From the NCBI GenBank assembly GCA_018710985.1, contig DVIV01000050.1, positions 36,840 to 100,839 of the forward strand: a stretch of 64,000 nt of DNA, in the 5' to 3' direction. A model generated the notes under the pieces. The model did not search any database, was not told the origin of the DNA, and was given only the letters and a program-made list of their open reading frames with translations. This DNA is from Candidatus Limiplasma pullicola. Lineage in GTDB: Bacteria > Bacillota > Clostridia > Christensenellales > Aristaeellaceae. A program made the translations under genes and the position numbers. Positions 41,202 through 51,112 of this stretch are shown in pieces (the first letter of the stretch is position 1; each line of letters starts with the position of its first letter).

Positions 41202-43235
41202 TTACTCGTTGGTTTCGTTCTGAGCGGCTTCAGCTTCCAGCGCAGCGCCCACCGCTTCGATATCCACGGGTACGGCTTCCGCGCCGTCATCCTCATACGC
41301 GGGCTGAGGGGCTTCCTCAACGGGAGCGGGTTCGGGCTCCAGCAGCGCGCGGATGCTCAGGCTGATGCGCTTGGCTTCGGGATCGATGTTGAGCACCTTC
41401 ACATTGACCACATCGCCCACATTGACAGCGTCCTCCACCTTGTTGATGCGGGTGGTGGCGCACTGGCTGATGTGCACGAGGCCATCGATGCCGGGCTCAA
41501 GCTCCACGAAGGCACCGAAGGTGGTGATGCGGACCACTTTACCCGTGACCACGGCACCGGCGGGATACTTTTCGGGAGCCATATCCCAGGGCTTGGGCTG
41601 CAGCTGCTTGAGGCCCAGCTGGATGCGCTCGCGCTCGGGGTCAAGGCTGAGAATCTTCACGTCCACTTCCTGATCGGGCGAAACGATCTCGGAAGGATGC
41701 TTGACGTGCGCCCAGCTCAGGTCGGTCACATGAATCAGGCCATCCACGCCGCCCAGATCCACGAAGGCGCCGAAATCGGTCAGGCGGCGCACGATGCCGT
41801 GCACGATATCGCCTTCATGCAGGCGGGCCCAAGCTTCGGCCTTCTTCGCGGCGGCTTCCTCACGCACCACGGCGCGGCGGCTGGCCACGATGCGGCGCTT
41901 CTGCTCATCCATCTCGATGATCTTGAGCTTGAGGGTCTGGCCCACGAAATCGCCGATCTTTTCAACGTAGCGGTTGGAGAGCTGCGACGCAGGTACAAAG
42001 GCACGAATGCCGTTGACCGTGCAAATCAGGCCGCCCTTGACAACCTCTTTGCCCACGCCCTCGACATACTCGTTGTTCTCGTGCTTTTGGACAAGCTCCG
42101 CGAAGGCCTTGCGGTTCAAGATGTTGCGCTGCGACAGCAAAACGTTGCCTTCGCCGTCGTTTACCTTGACGACCTCCACTTCGATTTCGTCGCCCAGTTT
42201 GACATCTTCCGTCACCAGGTCCTCGCGCTTGATCAGCCCGTCGCTCTTGAAACCGATGTTGACACAGACTTCGTCGTCGGTGATCTGCACCACGGTGCCC
42301 TTCACGGTTTGCCCGGGCCTGATCTTGACCAGAGTCGCTTCCACATCAGCCATAAAGCTGTCCTTTTCCGCCTCCTCGGTGGAAACCTGCCGGTCCAATT
42401 GTTCCTTGTCAGTCATGCGTGTGACAACCTCCTTAAGTGACCAATCCGGCGTGCTCGCGCCGGCGGTAATTCCAATGGATTCCGAATGGATATTCGCAAA
42501 GCCCGGCGGTATATCCGCCGCACGCTCTACCAAAAGGGTGCGCCCGCAAATCCCCTTGCACGTTTCGTACAGCTTGCGGGTATTGGCGCTGCCCAGACCG
42601 CCCACCACCAGCATGGCATCCACCTTGGCGGCCAGCTCACGCGCTTCGTTCTGTCGAAGGGCCGTGGCGGTGCAGATGGTGTCCTGCACGGTGAGGTTCT
42701 TCACCCGGCTGTGCAGCACAGGCAGGATTTCCTCCCACCGCTCGTGGGGAAAGGTCGTCTGCGAGACGGCCAGCGCGCTTTCCATTTCCGGCAGCGCGGC
42801 GGCTTGTTCACGGTCGTGGACGGTGTAGACCTTTCCGCGCCCGTATCCGATGGTGCCGATCACCTCCGGGTGATCACTCTGCCCCACCAGGATGACCGGC
42901 AGACCGCCGGAGCTGTAACGCGCCACCACATCATGCAGCCGGGAAACGAACGGACAGGTGAGATCAATCACCTCGTCCGCCGTGCGGCGAAGGGCCTCGG
43001 TGACTTCCGGCGCCACACCATGGCTGCGGATGAGCACCACCTTGCCGCGCGCCTCTTCCACTTCGTGGATGACGGATATGCCCATGTCGTTCAGCCGCCG
43101 AATGACTTCGGGATTGTGCGCCAGCTCGCCGAAGGAAACGATGGATTTTCCTTCCTGCGCAGCCTTGACCGCCCCATCCACCGCACGTTTGACCCCCATG
43201 CAGAAGCCTGCGTGCCGAGCCACCAAAACCGGCAT
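41202..43235 (-). CDS. ispH: IspH - ribosomal protein S1 fusion
   Basis: 677 residues joining two housekeeping proteins. Residues 1-280 are 4-hydroxy-3-methylbut-2-enyl diphosphate reductase, the last step of the MEP isoprenoid pathway. Its three Fe-S cysteines are in [15 protein letters not shown] and T-I-C-T-A-T, with E-x-x and H-G-V-A / H-P-E-V substrate residues. Residues ~300-660 contain four S1 RNA-binding repeats, each with the G-x-V-V-x-I...G-A-F-V-x-L pattern, acting as RpsA in Firmicutes. The fusion is well known in Clostridia. It follows the Cmk-PlsC gene on the same strand after 244 bases that contain no gene. Confidence 0.95.
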   Translation of the reverse strand: MPVLVARHAGFCMGVKRAVDGAVKAAQEGKSIVSFGELAHNPEVIRRLNDMGISVIHEVEEARGKVVLIRSHGVAPEVTEALRRTADEVIDLTCPFVSRLHDVVARYSSGGLPVILVGQSDHPEVIGTIGYGRGKVYTVHDREQAAALPEMESALAVSQTTFPHERWEEILPVLHSRVKNLTVQDTICTATALRQNEARELAAKVDAMLVVGGLGSANTRKLYETCKGICGRTLLVERAADIPPGFANIHSESIGITAGASTPDWSLKEVVTRMTDKEQLDRQVSTEEAEKDSFMADVEATLVKIRPGQTVKGTVVQITDDEVCVNIGFKSDGLIKREDLVTEDVKLGDEIEVEVVKVNDGEGNVLLSQRNILNRKAFAELVQKHENNEYVEGVGKEVVKGGLICTVNGIRAFVPASQLSNRYVEKIGDFVGQTLKLKIIEMDEQKRRIVASRRAVVREEAAAKKAEAWARLHEGDIVHGIVRRLTDFGAFVDLGGVDGLIHVTDLSWAHVKHPSEIVSPDQEVDVKILSLDPERERIQLGLKQLQPKPWDMAPEKYPAGAVVTGKVVRITTFGAFVELEPGIDGLVHISQCATTRINKVEDAVNVGDVVNVKVLNIDPEAKRISLSIRALLEPEPAPVEEAPQPAYEDDGAEAVPVDIEAVGAALEAEAAQNETNE

Positions 43236-43479
43236 AAAACCGTCCTCCTAAGCATATCATGATGGCTATTCGCCGTTCGGCGTGAATTATCCTTCTTTTT
43301 ATAAAGAATTAATAATTGACAATTCTTTCGCCTGCAGCCCACAATCCATGCGGAAAGCAGGCTGCCCGGGGCCCCGCAAAGCCCGATTCTGCTTGAAAGC
43401 AAACGGTTTTGAGCGCTTTGCCCGCTCGGAGGTGGAAACCGGTGCGGAAATATCCATCATTTAACATCTGTAAAAAAGT

Positions 43480-44787
43480 TCAAACGGATTTTTCCTGTGT
43501 GGCGGCATGCTCCTGCTCGAGCGTCAGATAAACCTGCTGGATTCGCTCCATGATCTCCTGACAGGCCTCGCGGTTGATGCCGCGGGCAGCGATATCCTTG
43601 ACGCTGAACGGCTGGCCATAATAGACATGCGTGCGATGGAACAGCCTGGGTTTTTCAGCGATATAGGCGGGCAGGAGCCGTACCCCGCTGCGCAGGGCAA
43701 TCATGGCAATCCCGCTTTCCATGTGCTCCATCACGCCTTCCTTGTGGCGGGTACCTTCCGGAAACACCCCCAGCGAATGGCCCTCACGCAGCGTTTTCAG
43801 GCAGGCGCGCAGCGCCGCCATGTCCATGTTGTGGCGATCCACGTCGATCATCAGCAGCTTTTTGAAGAGCCAGCGCAAAAGAGGGTTCTTGACCAGTTCC
43901 TTCTTTCCCAGGAAGCGGATCTGGTAGCGGTAGCACTTCCAGGCCACCAGCAGCGGGTCCATCAGCGAATTATGATTGGCAATGAGGATATAGGGCGCAT
44001 CCAGCTGCGCACGCTCCAGATGGTAATAGGTCACGGGCGAGAGGCAGGTCAGCAGCACGGTCGCCACGACCCGCGCCGCCCTGTACATGGGCGTGAGCGG
44101 CTCCTCGGCCGGCAGCGCATGGCCCTGCCGGATCGCCACGCGGCGCAGCACATCCTCCACCACCTGCTCGCGCGTCATCTCCGAGCTGTCAAGCACCTGC
44201 GCGTCCTCCGCAGGCCGAAGCGGATCGGTTTCGCGGGTGGTGTCGCGCTCGTCCCGGCTGCGCACCTCTGCGAGCACCTGCTCATAGGTGGAGGGATCGC
44301 CCTTGGCCTGCAGCTCGTCAAAGCGACGTCGTGCCCGCACCTCGGCCGAGGCGGTCAGGTAGATTTTGAGGGTGGCGTTCGGAAGCACGCGGGTTCCGAT
44401 GTCCCGGCCGTCAAGCAACATGCTCTGATGTCTGGCCAGCTCCTGCTGGCGGGCAACCATGGCCCGGCGCACCTGCGGCACGGTGGACACCACGCTCGCG
44501 GCCGTGCTGATCTCCGGCGTGCGGATGAGGTCCGTCACGTCCTTTCCGCCGATCAGCGTGCGCTGGGCACCGTTTTCAAAACGCACCTCCGGCATCGTGC
44601 GCTCGGTAAGCGCCGCCAGTGCCTGTGCATCACCCGTGTCCATGCCTTCTTTTAACGCCTGCCAGGCGAAGGCGCGGTACATCGCCCCCGTATCCAGATG
44701 CAGAATCCCCAGCCGTCTGGCGACCTCGTCGGCCACGCTGCTTTTGCCCGCGCCCACGGGGCCGTCCATCGCAATGGTCAGAACCAT
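43480..44787 (-). CDS. cmk: Cytidylate kinase - lysophosphatidate acyltransferase fusion (Cmk-PlsC)
   Basis: 435 residues. The N-terminal CMP kinase (about 1-222) has P-loop G-P-V-G-A-G-K-S-S, L-D-T-G-A-M-Y-R, D-G-R-D-I-G-T-R and R-D-E-R-D-T-T-R-E. The C-terminal PlsC-like acyltransferase (about 240-430) has one membrane-associating segment (about 235-255), the N-H-N-S-L-M-D catalytic H-x4-D motif, and F-P-E-G-T-R. The two genes are neighbours in many Clostridia; here they are one frame with a short linker (A-L-P-A-E-E-P-L-T). The products link nucleotide and phospholipid supply only by gene order. HutP-like, Cmk-PlsC and IspH-S1 are consecutive on the minus strand. Confidence 0.94.
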   Translation of the reverse strand: MVLTIAMDGPVGAGKSSVADEVARRLGILHLDTGAMYRAFAWQALKEGMDTGDAQALAALTERTMPEVRFENGAQRTLIGGKDVTDLIRTPEISTAASVVSTVPQVRRAMVARQQELARHQSMLLDGRDIGTRVLPNATLKIYLTASAEVRARRRFDELQAKGDPSTYEQVLAEVRSRDERDTTRETDPLRPAEDAQVLDSSEMTREQVVEDVLRRVAIRQGHALPAEEPLTPMYRAARVVATVLLTCLSPVTYYHLERAQLDAPYILIANHNSLMDPLLVAWKCYRYQIRFLGKKELVKNPLLRWLFKKLLMIDVDRHNMDMAALRACLKTLREGHSLGVFPEGTRHKEGVMEHMESGIAMIALRSGVRLLPAYIAEKPRLFHRTHVYYGQPFSVKDIAARGINREACQEIMERIQQVYLTLEQEHAATQEKSV

Positions 44788-44814
44788 GTACCCATCCCCC
44801 TCTTTGCGCTTCGG

Positions 44815-45237
44815 TCAAATGGCGCGGTGGCCCAGGCCGACGCAGACCTCATCCAGGTGTCCCAGGCCGATGTTGAAAAACACGGCGACTGCGACGTGCT
44901 CTCCAGAGCGGGCGATGCCGATTTTGCCGCCGACGCTCATGCCCAGGGCCTTGGGCGTGACCTGGTTGAGCGCTTCGCGCGCGGCTCCCGCCACGCCGCC
45001 CTCCTCCAGATGGGAATCGCCGATCACCTGCTCGCGCTTGGCGGCAACCACCGCGCGCTCCACAATGCGCACAATCCCCGTCAGAAAATCGCCGCCGAAA
45101 TCAGCGGCGGCTGCAATCACGCCCTGCTGACGCAGCGTCTGCCGCCAGCGTTGCTCCTCCTCGCGGCTTTGCGTCATGCTCAATTCAATCGCAGCCCTGG
45201 CCACATCGCGGCTTCCTGCGGTGGTTTGATAATCCAT
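44815..45237 (-). CDS. HutP-family protein
   Basis: 140 residues from the ATG at 45237 (AAGGAGG upstream); the longer frame to 45375 runs into the 6S RNA gene and is rejected. The C-terminal half has the HutP family pattern: D-S-H-L-E-E-G-G-V-A-G-A-A-R-E-A-L, then V-G-G-K-I-G-I-A-R, V-A-V-A-V-F-F and a terminal G-L-G-H-R-A. In Bacillus, HutP is a histidine- and Mg-dependent RNA-binding antiterminator of the hut operon. Clostridial relatives like this one occur without hut genes, and none is seen nearby, so the RNA target is unknown. It is directly upstream of cmk-plsC with 27 bases between. Confidence 0.85.
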   Translation of the reverse strand: MDYQTTAGSRDVARAAIELSMTQSREEEQRWRQTLRQQGVIAAAADFGGDFLTGIVRIVERAVVAAKREQVIGDSHLEEGGVAGAAREALNQVTPKALGMSVGGKIGIARSGEHVAVAVFFNIGLGHLDEVCVGLGHRAI

Positions 45238-45327
45238 AGCGGCCTGCGCCTCCTTCCAACCTGTCGCATGGAACATTATAGCATGCACGGCGCCGCTTGC
45301 ATAGGGCCATGCGCCCCTTGCAGCACG

Positions 45328-45361
45328 AAAAAGAGCCTTCTCCATATCAGGCAGAAAGCTC
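45328..45361 (-). terminator. Terminator of the 6S RNA gene
   Basis: Stem between about 45333-45343 and 45351-45361, followed on the minus strand by TTTTT (45332-45328). Confidence 0.8.
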
Positions 45362-45556
45362 ATTCGAGAACCCAAAGTGCCGCTGTACCCGTTTTTTCAC
45401 CCGCTATGTTAAGCAGGCCGGTGCTCTATCGACGGCTTCTGCCGTCCCCTGGCGTCCACATGAACGGGGGCATGACATCCAACGCCGAACCCGAGCTCCG
45501 TTTTATGAAATGTGGGTAAAAACAGGGCCCTGGCGCACACTTCAGGAGGCTCTGGA
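45362..45556 (-). ncRNA. ssrS: 6S RNA
   Basis: A ~195-base non-coding RNA with a perfect promoter and a terminator. The 5' end (ATTCCAGAGCC, then GAAGTG) pairs with the 3' end (CACTTTGGGTTCTCGAAT) to form the closing stem. An apical helix near GGCGT/ACGCC and an opened middle carrying CACATTTCATAAAAC give the long irregular hairpin with central bubble that mimics an open promoter and binds RNA polymerase. The ATTTCATA stretch in the 5' side of the bubble is shared with the E. coli molecule. A small hairpin on the 3' side of the bubble (CCTGCT...AGCGGG) is also typical of Firmicutes. No open frame explains this conserved-looking gap between nadR and the HutP-like gene. Confidence 0.85.
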
Positions 45557-45559
45557 ATC

Positions 45560-45588
45560 ATTATAGTAACTGCCTGGCGCAATGTCAA
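45560..45588 (-). promoter_or_regulatory. Perfect sigma-A promoter of the 6S RNA gene
   Basis: TTGACA (45588-45583), 17-base spacer, TATAAT (45565-45560), exact consensus. Confidence 0.93.
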
Positions 45589-45619
45589 GAGCGCGTGGCA
45601 GGGAATTTATCTCCTTTTC

Positions 45620-46663
45620 TCAGGGGCGCGAGCCGCCCAGCAGCGTATCCACCAGACGAATGGCGTGCGCGAGCCGCTGCGAATAGTCCCCGCTGACCAC
45701 CACCATCTTCTCCCTGAAGCCATGCGCCACATACATGTCCCACAAGCGATCGTTGAGCATCCTGCGCCGGTCCTCGTCGCCGTTAAGGCGCTGTCCGTCT
45801 GGCACCCAGCGCACATCCGGCGTCAGGTAGATCAGCAGGTCATAGCGGTTCGCATCGATGTATTTTTCCACCAGCTCGTTGCGGTGGCCCATGTAGAGCT
45901 CGCTGAAATAATCGGTGTAGGTGGCGTCCGTGTCAAAGAAGCAGACCTTGTTGGCCGTACGAAGCGCCTGATAGTCCTGCTCGTACTGGATATGGGCGAT
46001 GCGGCTGAAATCCACATCCGTATAGATGGTTTCGTCGTTGCCCAAAAAGTCGCGCGCATAGTAGCGGCCCACTTCCTCGGACCAGGAGGTGTTGTACAGC
46101 TTGGCCAGGCACTTGGTCAGCGTGGTTTTGCCGCAGCTCTCCGTGCCCGCGATGAGCACCTTCTTGGCAAAAAACGGACGCGCGGCGCCAAGGATATAGT
46201 GCCAGTTGCCCAGAATATCTCCCCGGATATCCGTGGCGGAGATGGGATAGCGCGTGCGCGCGGGATCGAACAGCTCCACCTTCGATTCCGGAAAATACCG
46301 GGCCAGCGTCTCGCCGTATTCCATGTCGCCCACGAAAAAAGCGTCGATGGGTTCCCCCACCACCTCGCGCATGCGCTGGCTCCACAGCTCCCAGCCCTGC
46401 GGATAGACGGGGATGTCCGTCTCGTCCAGCACGCGCACGCCGATATGTGTGATGTCCTGGATCTGCTGGGAAATCCACTGCTTGCGCAGGCGGTAGGAAA
46501 TTTCGGGGATGCCGTCACGGCGGCAGATTTCCCGGGTCTGGTCGGCGTTGTCGGAGATGACCACCAGCAGCTTCTCACAGCGGGTGGATGCCTCGATCAT
46601 CTGGTACAGATGGCCGCGGTGCGGCGGAAGAAAGCGGCCGAAGTATACGCCCGTCCTGTACAT
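45620..46663 (-). CDS. nadR: NadR: NMN adenylyltransferase / nicotinamide riboside kinase
   Basis: 347 residues. The N-terminal nucleotidyltransferase domain (about 1-165) shows G-R-F-L-P-P-H-R-G-H (the HxGH-type motif) and I-S-A-T-D-I-R. The C-terminal kinase domain (about 166-345) shows the P-loop G-T-E-S-C-G-K-T-T, D-T-D-A-T-Y-T-D and L-T-P-D-V-R-W-V-P-D-G. Together they convert nicotinamide riboside to NMN and NAD. The N-terminal DNA-binding domain of the enterobacterial NadR is absent, so it is an enzyme only. GGGAGG precedes the ATG. It stands alone; the 6S RNA promoter lies just after its stop. Confidence 0.93.
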   Translation of the reverse strand: MYRTGVYFGRFLPPHRGHLYQMIEASTRCEKLLVVISDNADQTREICRRDGIPEISYRLRKQWISQQIQDITHIGVRVLDETDIPVYPQGWELWSQRMREVVGEPIDAFFVGDMEYGETLARYFPESKVELFDPARTRYPISATDIRGDILGNWHYILGAARPFFAKKVLIAGTESCGKTTLTKCLAKLYNTSWSEEVGRYYARDFLGNDETIYTDVDFSRIAHIQYEQDYQALRTANKVCFFDTDATYTDYFSELYMGHRNELVEKYIDANRYDLLIYLTPDVRWVPDGQRLNGDEDRRRMLNDRLWDMYVAHGFREKMVVVSGDYSQRLAHAIRLVDTLLGGSRP

Positions 46664-46803
46664 GGGTCTTCCTCCCTTGGCGGTTTGAGATAGAACATTC
46701 TACGCTCCCGGACTTTTTCCTGCCTGTTCAAAGCATTCGGAATATGGTATCCTTAACAAGTGAAAATACCCTGCATTTCCCCTGCGAAGGGAGAAAGGTT
46801 GTG

Positions 46804-47373
46804 ATGCGTATGACGAGACGGCGTGTGCTGATGCTGGCGGCCGTCGTTGCTGCGCTGCTGCTGGCCGTGGATGTTCCCGCTCTTTTTGCCCTGCCTTCGC
46901 TTCACCGGCTGTGGAGATGGCTGGAGGCGCTTTGCGGACGGCTTGCAGAGCCGCTGCCCATGGCGCTGGTGACGCTGGGGGCGGCGCTGGCGATGCCACG
47001 GGATGACGCGCGGCTGCCCATGGTTGTCAATCTGGCCGGGGTGCTTCTGCTGGGCGCGGCGCTGAAATGGCTGGATGCGCCGCATGCTCTGGGCGGCTTT
47101 GTGCGTCTGCCGCAGGATGCGGCCCAGGCCGTGCCGCCCCTGTGCTTCTATGGTTTTCTGCTGTGGGCGGTGCGGCGGTACTGCGCCGCCGGGGTGCTTC
47201 GCGCGGCGCTGACGGCGCTGCTTGCTGCGGTTGTCCTGGCAGCGGCCGCCCATGCCCTGCCCGGCGGGCCGCGCTTCCTTTCAGGCGCGCTGGCCGCGGC
47301 GGCGGTGACAGGCGCCTACCTGTGGCTTTTGACGGGTTTCGCGCGCCGCCGCGCCGCTGGAGCCACGGCCTGA
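46804..47373 (+). CDS. Polytopic membrane protein, possibly PAP2-like and degenerate
   Basis: 189 residues, very Ala/Leu-rich, with about five to six helices and short loops. Several in-frame starts exist (GTG 46801, ATG 46804, ATG 46810); GGGAGAAAGG favours 46804. The helix layout and the loop positions resemble small PAP2 phosphatases, but the expected K-x6-R-P, P-S-G-H and S-R-x5-H-x3-D motifs are not intact (K-W-L-D-A-P-H at the first, V-P-P-L-C-F at the second, A-H-A-L-P at the third). If the relationship is real the enzyme is inactive. The alternative is an unrelated membrane protein. It is convergent with the Liv operon across a terminator. Confidence 0.6.
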   Translation: MRMTRRRVLMLAAVVAALLLAVDVPALFALPSLHRLWRWLEALCGRLAEPLPMALVTLGAALAMPRDDARLPMVVNLAGVLLLGAALKWLDAPHALGGFVRLPQDAAQAVPPLCFYGFLLWAVRRYCAAGVLRAALTALLAAVVLAAAAHALPGGPRFLSGALAAAAVTGAYLWLLTGFARRRAAGATA

Positions 47374-47387
47374 ACACCATGCCGCGA

Positions 47388-47433
47388 CAAAAAGCGCCCT
47401 CCGCACGGCTCATACCGCCCGGAAGGCGCTTTT
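47388..47433. terminator. Bidirectional terminator
   Basis: Fourteen-base stem with one mismatch (AAAAGCGCC arms) between the convergent membrane protein gene and livF, with A-run and T-run at the two ends. Confidence 0.85.
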
Positions 47434-47434
47434 C

Positions 47435-48162
<728 letters not shown>

Positions 48163-48166
<4 letters not shown>

Positions 48167-49008
48167 TCCTCATCCACCCCCAAATAGGCCGCAATTACCG
48201 CGGGATCATCCTGCACCTGCTGCGGCGTACCCTCCGAAATCAGCTTGCCGAAATCCAGCACGTAGATGCGGTCGGAAATGTCCATCACCAGGTTCATGTG
48301 GTGTTCGATCAGGAACACGGTGAGCTTGAAGTCCTCCTTGATCTTGCGGATGAAGTCGCTCAATTCGTCGGTCTCCTGCGGGTTCATGCCGGCGGCAGGT
48401 TCGTCCAGCAAAAGAAGCCTCGGCTCGGTCGCCAGCGCGCGGGCAATTTCCAGGTAGCGCTGCTTGCCATAGGGCAGCGAGGACGCCTTTTCCTGCGCAA
48501 CGTCGCCCAGCCCCAGCATATCCAGCAGGTCCAGCGATTCCTGGCGGATACGCCGCTCCTCCTGCTGATTGATGTGCAGCATGGAGGCGAACAACCCCGC
48601 TTTCAGACGCATGTGCCGTGCTACCAGCACGTTTTCCAGAACTGTCATGTTTTTGAACAGGCGGATGTTCTGGAACGTGCGCGCCACGCCCATCTCGGTG
48701 ATCTTGTCGGGCGTGTTGGAAACGAGGTGGTTATACTCGCCGATATGGGTACCGGCGTAGAGCTTGCGCATCTTGCCGGTGGGATGCCCCTGCGCGATGA
48801 TCTTGCCGCGCAGCTTGACGCAGCCGTTGGTAGGTGCATACACGCCGGTGATGACGTTGAACGCGGTGGTCTTGCCGGCGCCGTTGGGGCCGATCAGGGC
48901 AACGGTTTCGCCCTGATCCACATGCATGCTGAAGCTGTCCACGGCCACCACGCCGCCGAACTGCATGGTCACGTTTTCGAGCTCAAGGACGGTTTCGATG
49001 ATGTTCAT
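48163..49008 (-). CDS. livG: Branched-chain amino acid ABC transporter ATPase LivG
   Basis: 281 residues. Walker A G-P-N-G-A-G-K-T-T (about 40-48), signature L-P-Y-G-K-Q-R-Y-L-E-I-A-R, Walker B L-L-L-D-E-P-A-A-G-M-N-P. It carries the LivG-specific insert after the Walker A region (N-V-I-T-G-V-Y-A-P-T-N-G and I-G-E-Y-N-H-L-V-S-N). It overlaps livM and livF by four bases on each side, so the ATPases are coupled to the permease. Function is import of leucine, isoleucine or valine, or a related amino acid, by family. Confidence 0.95.
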
Positions 49009-50144
49009 TTCCCCGCCCCCTTTCCCGCGGCCTTCGCCGCGGTTTTTTTGCGGAAGAGATCCGGCAGCTCACGCGAGCCCATGATGCCCTGGCGGAAGAA
49101 GAGCACCACCACCATGATAATCAGTGAAAAGACCACCAGGCGGAAGCCGTTGCGAAGCAAAGGCACTTCCCACTTGCCGATCATCTGTTTCTGGTCCAGG
49201 AAGCGCAGCCACCACTCCGAGCAGGCCACGAACAGGAACGAGCCGATGCAGCTGCCTGTGACCGAGCCGATGCCGCCGATGACCACGATGAGCAGAATCT
49301 CATACGTCATGGCGGAGGTAAAGCTCTTGGCCTGAACGCTGTTTTGATACATGGCCAGCATCGCGCCGCCCACGCCCGCAAAGAAGCTGCTCAGGCAGAA
49401 GGCGTACTGCTTGTGCCGCGCCAGGTTGATGCCCATGGCCTCGGCAGCCACCTCATCGTCGCGAATGGCCATGAAGGCACGGCCGTAGCTGGAGTGAATC
49501 AGCGCCACGATGAGCGCGATGCACACGCCTGCGATAACAAACGGCACCAGTGTGGACAGATACAGCGTCACTTCGCCCTCGGCGTTTTTGATGTTGAAAT
49601 CATTGAACGTGGGGAACAGGCGCAGCATGTTGGAGCCGTTGGTAATCGCGCCCAGCTTATCCCACTGGAAGATGGAGCGGATGATCTCCGCAAAGCCCAG
49701 CGTGGCAATGGCCAGATAGTCGCTCTTGAGGCGAAGCACCGGCAGGCCGATCAAAAAGGCGAAAATGGCCGCCGCCACGCCCGCCAGAATCAGCGCGGGA
49801 ATGACCGGCATGGCAAACTGCACCAGGCCGCCGTCGTAGTACTGATACACCGCCGCGCGCTGCGCCACGGGAATGGTCAGAATGCCGTAGGTATAGGCCC
49901 CGATGAGCATAAAGCCCGCCTGGCCCAGCGAAAACAGGCCGGTAAAGCCGTTGAGCAGGTTCATCGACACCGCGACCAGCGCGTAGGTCGCGCCCTTTTT
50001 CAGCACCGTAAAGAGCATGGAGGTCGGCGGGAGGATCTGCTCCAGCGCAAAGACAAGCGCATAGATCAGCACAAGCACCACAGCGGTCAGAATCACGCCG
50101 CGGTCCGGCTTTTTGACACGGGGAACGCTCTGTACATTGGTCAT
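49005..50144 (-). CDS. livM: Branched-chain amino acid ABC transporter permease LivM
   Basis: 379 residues from the ATG at 50144, after GAGGTG. About nine hydrophobic helices. Hallmarks are N-L-L-N-G-F-T-G-L-F-S-L-G-Q-A-G-F-M (second helix region), F-A-E-I-I-R-S, R-D-D-E-V-A-A-E-A-M-G-I-N (EAA-like loop) and V-I-G-G-I-G-S-V-T-G. A C-terminal Lys/Ala tail extends it slightly. It begins 10 bases after livH. A longer upstream frame (to 50183) lies within livH and is not used. Confidence 0.94.
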   Translation of the reverse strand: MTNVQSVPRVKKPDRGVILTAVVLVLIYALVFALEQILPPTSMLFTVLKKGATYALVAVSMNLLNGFTGLFSLGQAGFMLIGAYTYGILTIPVAQRAAVYQYYDGGLVQFAMPVIPALILAGVAAAIFAFLIGLPVLRLKSDYLAIATLGFAEIIRSIFQWDKLGAITNGSNMLRLFPTFNDFNIKNAEGEVTLYLSTLVPFVIAGVCIALIVALIHSSYGRAFMAIRDDEVAAEAMGINLARHKQYAFCLSSFFAGVGGAMLAMYQNSVQAKSFTSAMTYEILLIVVIGGIGSVTGSCIGSFLFVACSEWWLRFLDQKQMIGKWEVPLLRNGFRLVVFSLIIMVVVLFFRQGIMGSRELPDLFRKKTAAKAAGKGAGK

Positions 50145-50154
50145 GATTCTCACC

Positions 50155-51078
50155 TCACACCTTGTCGGTCGTCTTTTCGCCAAACAGACCTGTCGGCTTG
50201 ACGATCAGAATCACGATAAGCAGCGCGAAGGTAAACGCATCAGAGAAGGTGGTCAGCCCCATCATCTGCTTGCTCAGGCCGGCCTTGATCAAAATGACGT
50301 CCAGGCCCTTGATGATGTTTTCGCAGATGCCGATGATGAAGGCGCCCACCACGGCTCCCGGCACGCTGCCGATGCCGCCGAACACCGCTGCCACAAAGGC
50401 TTTCAGGCCCGGCATGGCACCGGAGGTCTGAATGACGGTGGTGTAGTTGGTGAAGTACAAAAGCGACCCAACGCCCGCCAGGAACGAGCCGATCACAAAG
50501 GTGACCGAGATCACGCGGTTGATCTTGATGCCCATGAGCTGGCTGGTTTCAAAGTCCTTGGAAACGGCGCGCATAGCCATGCCGATCTTGGTATGGTTGA
50601 TGAGCATGACAAGCGCAATAACCAGCACCAGCGTGAGCACCGGGGTGATGATGGTGACCATCTTGGTGGTCGCCGTACCAATGGTCACGGATTCGGAGAT
50701 GAAGGGGATGCTGGGATAGTACTGGTTCAGACCGCCGGTGATGTACAAAACCAGGTTCTGTAGCGTGTAGCTGACGCCGATGGCCGAAATCATGATGCTC
50801 ATGCGCGGAGCGGAGCGCAGGGGCTTATAGGCCACGCGCTCGATCAGGAAGCCGATAAATGCGGTAAGGACCAGAACCAGCGGAATCGATACGTACAGTG
50901 GCAGTCCGCTGGCGGAGATATAGACCATCAAAATGCCCGCTACCATGAACACGTCGCCGTGGGCGAAGTTGATCAGGCGCAGGATGCCGTACACCATCGT
51001 ATAGCCGATGGCGATCAGCGCGTACTGCCCGCCGACGCTCACGCCGGAAAGCAGGTAGGGCAACACAGTGCTCATCAT
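50155..51078 (-). CDS. livH: Branched-chain amino acid ABC transporter permease LivH
   Basis: 307 residues with about eight helices. Signature blocks: G-Y-T-M-V-Y-G-I-L-R-L-I-N-F-A-H-G-D-V-F-M near the start, R-A-V-S-K-D-F-E-T-S-Q-L-M-G-I (EAA-like loop), and F-G-G-I-G-S-V-P-G-A-V-V-G-A. Two ATGs occur in tandem (51078 and 51075). The ribosome-binding site AAGGGAG is rather far upstream (about 12 bases). Between livK and livH lies a very stable hairpin at 51113-51145. Confidence 0.94.
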   Translation of the reverse strand: MMSTVLPYLLSGVSVGGQYALIAIGYTMVYGILRLINFAHGDVFMVAGILMVYISASGLPLYVSIPLVLVLTAFIGFLIERVAYKPLRSAPRMSIMISAIGVSYTLQNLVLYITGGLNQYYPSIPFISESVTIGTATTKMVTIITPVLTLVLVIALVMLINHTKIGMAMRAVSKDFETSQLMGIKINRVISVTFVIGSFLAGVGSLLYFTNYTTVIQTSGAMPGLKAFVAAVFGGIGSVPGAVVGAFIIGICENIIKGLDVILIKAGLSKQMMGLTTFSDAFTFALLIVILIVKPTGLFGEKTTDKV

Positions 51079-51112
51079 CGAAAAACGAGCTCCCTTCTGG
51101 CAGTTTACGAAA

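Noticed and set aside
43236..43479. Possible small gene or regulatory RNA between cmk-plsC and ispH-rpsA
   Set aside because: No frame with a start and ribosome-binding site and no convincing hairpin series; only an AT-rich, promoter-like patch near 43300-43325.
45237..45375. N-terminal extension of the HutP-like gene
   Set aside because: It would run into the 6S RNA terminator and has no ribosome-binding site, while the ATG at 45237 has AAGGAGG.
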